Assembly (NCBI GenBank): GCA_019420325.1
Contig: JAHZHK010000080.1
Coordinates: forward strand, 3,599-13,144
From: Coriobacteriaceae bacterium
GTDB taxonomy: Bacteria; Actinomycetota; Coriobacteriia; Coriobacteriales; UMGS124
Length of the DNA stretch: 9,546 nt
Direction of reading: 5' to 3'
Made by a program: the position numbers and the translations under genes. Positions 6,823 to 9,546 of this stretch are shown in pieces (position 1 is the stretch's first letter; each line of letters starts with the position of its first letter). The notes beneath the pieces are model-generated. The model worked only from the letters and a program-made list of their open reading frames with translations, made no database searches and was not told the origin of the DNA.

Positions 6823-6949
6823 GCGGGTGAGAGGTCCTTCCGTGGGGCGGGTAGAATGCAAACGAAAACAGTCCGAACGCGCCTCGGTCTTGCCGCCGTT
6901 CTGGCAAAACCCCACACGCATTCGAACTGGGGCTCAACATGTCGGCTGC

Positions 6950-6978
6950 AGTATACCCGCCCTTTACATGCTGTCTGT
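6950..6978 (-). promoter_or_regulatory. Weak candidate promoter for the DedA-transglutaminase operon
   Basis: On the - strand TATACT (complement of 6950-6955) is a 5/6 match to a -10 element. The -35 position at 17-bp spacing reads ACAGAC, which is poor. An alternative pair just upstream is TTGACG (6985-6990) with TGTAAA (6963-6968) at 16 bp. Either would give a leader of over 100 nt before DedA. Neither is strong. Confidence 0.3.
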
Positions 6979-6985
6979 GCCTCTC

Positions 6986-6998
6986 GTCAATCCTTGAC
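6986..6998. promoter_or_regulatory. Inverted repeat GTCAA-TCC-TTGAC, possible operator
   Basis: Perfect 5-bp arms with a 3-bp centre lie about 165 bp from DedA and 297 bp from the flavoprotein start. Each arm overlaps a -35-like hexamer on its own strand (TTGACG on -, TTGACA on +). The symmetry suits a dimeric regulator acting on both divergent units, but short palindromes like this also arise by chance. Confidence 0.3.
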
Positions 6999-7196
6999 AT
7001 GGATTTTGCTTGAGTCGCACGAGGCGGGGGCATCTCCGTGGGTGGCCCTGGATTGCGCGGCTTGGGAAAGCGTGCGCTGCATTTTACATGCAAGCGGTCC
7101 ATACCACCAGCTCAATACAGCCTTACCCATTTTGTCCGATGTCAGGTTCGCCCACTTTGGGCAATTTATTTGGGCGTTTTGGGTGTCGCGGAGTTC

Positions 7197-7229
7197 GGCG
7201 CGGCTCGCAAGAATTCGAGATGTCGCGCC
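7197..7229. promoter_or_regulatory. Nested inverted repeat / hairpin 65 bp upstream of the flavoprotein start
   Basis: GGCGCG (7197-7202) pairs with CGCGCC (7224-7229). Inside it, CTCG (7204-7207) pairs with CGAG (7216-7219) around an 8-nt loop. There is no U tract after it, so it is not a normal terminator. It could be an operator for a dimeric regulator or an mRNA leader structure. Confidence 0.35.
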
Positions 7230-7294
7230 AAGGGATGGCGTGAAGGTCTTTCGGGTTCGCGTTATCTCGCGGACAAGGAATGAAAGGAATTGCC

Positions 7295-8833
7295 ATGAGC
7301 GTTGCTTCGCAGAGCGTGTCGCGTAGGGCTTTTGCCGTTGCCGGTGTTGCAGCGGGGGCAGGCGTGGTCGTCACCGCCTTCGTCCCCAAGCCTGCCCTCG
7401 CGGCTGACGACGTGGCGTTTGACGAAGAGTGCGACGTCCTTGTCGTCGGTTCGGGCTATGCGGGTCTCGCCGCTGCTTACGAGGCTGCCAAGGCAGGTGC
7501 GCAGGTGCGTGTCATCGACAAGCGCGCTTTCATGGGCGGCAACTCGTACGTCGCCGACGGCCAGATTGCCGTTGTCGGCTCCGATGCCCAGAAGGCTGCG
7601 GGCATCGAGGACAGCGTGGACATTTTTGTGTCCGACATGCTCACCGCCGGCCTCAACCTCAACTACAGGGACAAGTGCGTTCTCATTGGCGAGAAGTCCA
7701 ATGAGACGTTCCAGTGGACCATCGACGAGATTGGCGTTGAGTGGGCCCAGGATGAGAAGACGGGCCAGGTCCAGCTCATCGCCCAGGGCGGCCACTCCGT
7801 CATGCGCTGCATTCCGCCGAAGGTGAACAAGGGTTCGGGCATCATCGATCCCCTCTCCGAGAAGCTTTCTGAGATGGGAATCGAGATTGAGACCGACACC
7901 ATGCTCACCAACCTGGTGAAGGATGCCGACGGTCGCGTGATGGGCGCCGAGATCTCCCTCGATGTGACGGATGACGACACCTCTACCGCCAGTGCCGTCA
8001 AGCTCGTCAAGGTCAACAAGGGTGTCGTCATGGCCACGGGCGGCTACGGTGCCGACGTTGCCTGGCGTAGCGCCCAGGACCCGCGTCTTGACGAGACCGT
8101 GGGCAACACCAACCGCGAGGGTGCCACGGCGGCCGGCCTGTCCGTCGCCCTGGCGGCTGGCGCCCTGGCCATCCAGCTCGACCAGATCCAGTGCTACCCC
8201 TACACGAGCCCCGACGAGGAGAGCTTCGGCGTTGCCGCCACGTGGATTGAGGCCGAGAGCGCCTATGCGCCCACGATCGACCCCACCACGGGCAAGCGTT
8301 TCGTCAACGAGCTCACCGACCGCAAGAAGTTCAGCGACGCCATGTTCTCCGTGGGCCAGCCGCTGCTCCAGATTGGCAGCGTGGACAACGTGCCCGACTG
8401 GTGTTCCGAGAGTCTCAACGCGGCCCTTGAGGCTGGCGTGACTCGCGAGTTCGACTCCCTCGAGGCCATTGCCGACGAGTTCGGCGTGCCGCTCGACGGC
8501 CTGCAGGAGCAGATGGACAGCTACAACGCCTGCGTTGAGGCTGGCGAGGACACCGAGTTCGGCAAGCTTCTCAACGATGACGCCAAGCCCGTCGTCACCG
8601 CTCCCTACTACGTGACCCGCACCTGGCCGAAGGTGCACCACTGCATGGGCGGCCTGCTGACCAATGAGAACGGCCAGTGCGTGGATAACTTTTTGCAGCC
8701 CATCGCCGGCCTCTATGCTGCCGGCGAGGCCACGGGCGGTGTCCATGGCGCGTGCCGCCTGGGTTGCAACGGCACCCTTGACTGCTTGGTGAATGGCCGC
8801 ATCGCTGGCCAGAGCGTCGCCGCTGCGGAGTAA
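7295..8833 (+). CDS. Tat-exported FAD-dependent fumarate/urocanate-reductase-type reductase (512 aa)
   Basis: This is an exported flavoprotein expected to reduce an activated C=C bond of an organic acid during anaerobic respiration. It has a Tat signal (SRRAF 9-13, cleavage near Ala36), an FAD motif GSGYAG (52-57) with the FAD-contacting MGGNS, and GLYAAGEATGGVHG near 472-485. Catalytic positions of Shewanella fumarate reductase Fcc3 are conserved: Arg343 in ELTDRKK (proton donor Arg402), His449 in HHCMGG (His504) and Arg488 in GACRLGCN (Arg544). Tyr301 in IQCYPY replaces Fcc3 His365, as in urocanate reductase UrdA. Glu319 matches relay Glu378, but Ser322 replaces Arg381. There is no haem or FMN-binding domain, so a separate electron donor is needed. 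ATG 7295 is chosen over an in-frame ATG at 7280 because AAAGGAA lies 5 nt upstream and it gives a normal Tat n-region. The true substrate is unknown. Confidence 0.93.
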   Translation: MSVASQSVSRRAFAVAGVAAGAGVVVTAFVPKPALAADDVAFDEECDVLVVGSGYAGLAAAYEAAKAGAQVRVIDKRAFMGGNSYVADGQIAVVGSDAQKAAGIEDSVDIFVSDMLTAGLNLNYRDKCVLIGEKSNETFQWTIDEIGVEWAQDEKTGQVQLIAQGGHSVMRCIPPKVNKGSGIIDPLSEKLSEMGIEIETDTMLTNLVKDADGRVMGAEISLDVTDDDTSTASAVKLVKVNKGVVMATGGYGADVAWRSAQDPRLDETVGNTNREGATAAGLSVALAAGALAIQLDQIQCYPYTSPDEESFGVAATWIEAESAYAPTIDPTTGKRFVNELTDRKKFSDAMFSVGQPLLQIGSVDNVPDWCSESLNAALEAGVTREFDSLEAIADEFGVPLDGLQEQMDSYNACVEAGEDTEFGKLLNDDAKPVVTAPYYVTRTWPKVHHCMGGLLTNENGQCVDNFLQPIAGLYAAGEATGGVHGACRLGCNGTLDCLVNGRIAGQSVAAAE

Positions 8834-8854
8834 GCAAGCGCGAAAGCTTTTTGC
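8834..8854 (+). terminator. Weak hairpin with T5 after the flavoprotein gene
   Basis: AAGC (8836-8839) can pair with GCTT (8846-8849) around GCGAAA, overlapping a run of five T (8848-8852), directly after the TAA stop. The stem is only 4 bp, so at most this is a leaky terminator. The next gene begins 103 bp after the stop and may be partly cotranscribed. Confidence 0.25.
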
Positions 8855-8936
8855 GTAGAGTGTTCGTACATGCCTGTGGCGTCGGGGTCCATACGGGCCT
8901 CGGCGTCGCTCCCTGATTTTCATCCGGAGGATTTGA

Positions 8937-9546
8937 ATGTCTGTTTGCGCCCTTGCATCCATGAATCGCCGCGCCTTTGTGGCCGGCGCCGCTGGTGCCG
9001 CCACGTTCGCGGCCACGTCCGTTGCTCACGCCGACGAGGCCACGTCGGGCGAGGTCTGGGATGAGGAGTTCGACGTCATCGTCGTAGGCGGCGGTATCGC
9101 CGGCCTCACGACTGCCATCACCGTGGCTTGCGAGGGCGACGGCGCAAGCTGCCTGCTCGTGGAGAAGTGCGAGCAGGGCAACGGTTGCTCGCCCGTGTGC
9201 GACGGCGACGCCATGTATGACATCGAGTGGGATTATCTCAAGAGCTTGAACACGCTGCCCAGTGGCGAGCTTGCAGTGCCCGAGGACGTTCTCGAGGTGT
9301 TTTATGAGGGCATCAAGGACAACCTCCCCTGGCTGAAGGAGATTGGCGCCCCCGAGGACAAACTTGTGATCAACGACCCGGGCACGGCTTTCGTGGAATA
9401 CAAGGAGTTCGACGCCGAGCCTTGGTACAGCGCTCTTTGGTTTGACTCCAAGAACGAGGCCCCCTACAACCATCTCTGGCGCTTTATGGACACCCTTCGC
9501 CAGACTGAATATGCCGACTCCATTGACTATCGCGCCAACACGCCCC
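8937..9546 (+). CDS. Tat-exported FAD-binding oxidoreductase (3' partial, first 203 aa)
   Basis: This is a third exported flavoprotein of the FAD_binding_2 type, cut by the window end. The signal peptide has NRRAF at residues 10-14 and a probable cleavage after Ala32. The FAD motif is FDVIVVGGGIAG (45-56). ATG 8937 is chosen because GGAGG (8926-8930) lies 6 nt upstream; an in-frame ATG at 8961 (Met9) would leave no residues before the twin-arginine motif except Asn and has no comparable site. After the second beta strand the usual GGNS is replaced by GNGCSPVCDGD (81-91), and five Cys fall within residues 65-88 (65, 72, 78, 84, 88), unusual for this fold. Catalytic residues lie beyond the window. 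It follows the previous flavoprotein gene by 103 bp in the same direction, as a tandem paralogue or operon partner. Substrate unknown. Confidence 0.88.
   Translation, partial: MSVCALASMNRRAFVAGAAGAATFAATSVAHADEATSGEVWDEEFDVIVVGGGIAGLTTAITVACEGDGASCLLVEKCEQGNGCSPVCDGDAMYDIEWDYLKSLNTLPSGELAVPEDVLEVFYEGIKDNLPWLKEIGAPEDKLVINDPGTAFVEYKEFDAEPWYSALWFDSKNEAPYNHLWRFMDTLRQTEYADSIDYRANTP

Larger units (their letters stand above)
6823..7294. other. 472-bp divergent intergenic region with several possible operators, no gene seen
   Basis: This stretch separates the DedA operon (-) from the flavoprotein genes (+) and should carry the promoters of both. I see no convincing coding sequence in it. It contains the inverted repeat at 6986-6998, the hairpin at 7197-7229 and a weak - strand promoter at 6950-6978. 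TTTACATGC occurs twice (6963-6971 and 7083-7091). Three closely spaced copies of TTTGGG (7156, 7169, 7178) lie within 29 bp. No confident + strand -35/-10 pair could be assigned for the flavoprotein gene. A TTGACA at 6994-6999 has no matching -10 at normal spacing. Confidence 0.7.

Noticed and set aside
6823..6921. N-terminal extension of the DedA protein by 33 residues
   Set aside because: The extra residues are polar and unlike any DedA N-terminus; the internal ATG at 6822 gives the normal family start.
6994..7022. TTGACA as a + strand -35 element for the flavoprotein gene
   Set aside because: It is a perfect -35 hexamer, but nothing resembling a -10 lies 16-18 bp downstream (the sequence there is GCACGA) and it is almost 300 bp from the start codon.
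7262..9016. Very long open frame (584 codons) on the - strand across the flavoprotein gene
   Set aside because: It is exactly antisense to a clear flavoprotein gene with motifs and a Tat signal. Its translation is low-complexity (rich in Ala, Gly, Val, His, Leu) with no recognisable domain, the usual shadow of GC-biased codons.
1..9546. Mobile elements, CRISPR arrays, tRNA or rRNA genes, toxin-antitoxin or phage genes
   Set aside because: No transposase-like reading frame, regularly spaced repeat array, tRNA-like cloverleaf or phage protein motif was found on either strand.

Overview
The window looks like chromosomal DNA from a high-GC, anaerobic, monoderm actinobacterium, most likely class Coriobacteriia, family Eggerthellaceae. 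This is an inference. It rests on three exported FAD-binding reductases of the fumarate/urocanate-reductase superfamily in 9.5 kb, a paralogous family characteristically expanded in that group, and on twin-arginine (Tat) signal peptides dominating the exported proteins. No rRNA, tRNA, CRISPR array, transposase or integrase was seen.

Layout. (1) 1-2061 (+): Tat-exported flavoprotein with a C-terminal FMN-binding domain, its start codon just outside the window. (2) 2062-2295: spacer with a 14-bp direct repeat and a strong bidirectional hairpin terminator. (3) 2296-2760 (-): small orphan Tat-exported protein. (4) 3031-4736 (+): ECF-type sigma factor and a translationally coupled single-pass membrane anti-sigma/sensor protein. 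An ECF-like promoter (TGAAAC-N17-CGTA) lies ahead of the sigma gene and suggests autoregulation. (5) 4789-4836: second bidirectional terminator, whose 17-nt right arm and tail are identical to those of the first. (6) 6822-4915 (-): a two-gene operon, a DedA-family membrane protein followed 9 bp later by a Tat-exported transglutaminase-like protein. (7) 6823-7294: 472-bp divergent regulatory region with inverted repeats. (8) 7295-8833 and 8937 to the edge (+): two further Tat-exported FAD flavoproteins in tandem, the last cut by the window end.

How it may work together. The flavoproteins should act outside the membrane as terminal reductases or oxidoreductases for organic substrates. Their active sites differ sharply. 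The 7295 enzyme keeps the fumarate-reductase Arg/His/Arg set, with a Tyr at the Fcc3 His365 position. The first enzyme has lost all three residues and has a Tyr-Pro motif reminiscent of 3-ketosteroid dehydrogenases, so the two probably use different substrates. The central block is an envelope-oriented module: an ECF sigma/anti-sigma pair flanked by an unknown secreted protein and by a DedA/transglutaminase operon. Five of eight genes encode Tat substrates. A regulatory link between the sigma factor and these neighbours is only a hypothesis.
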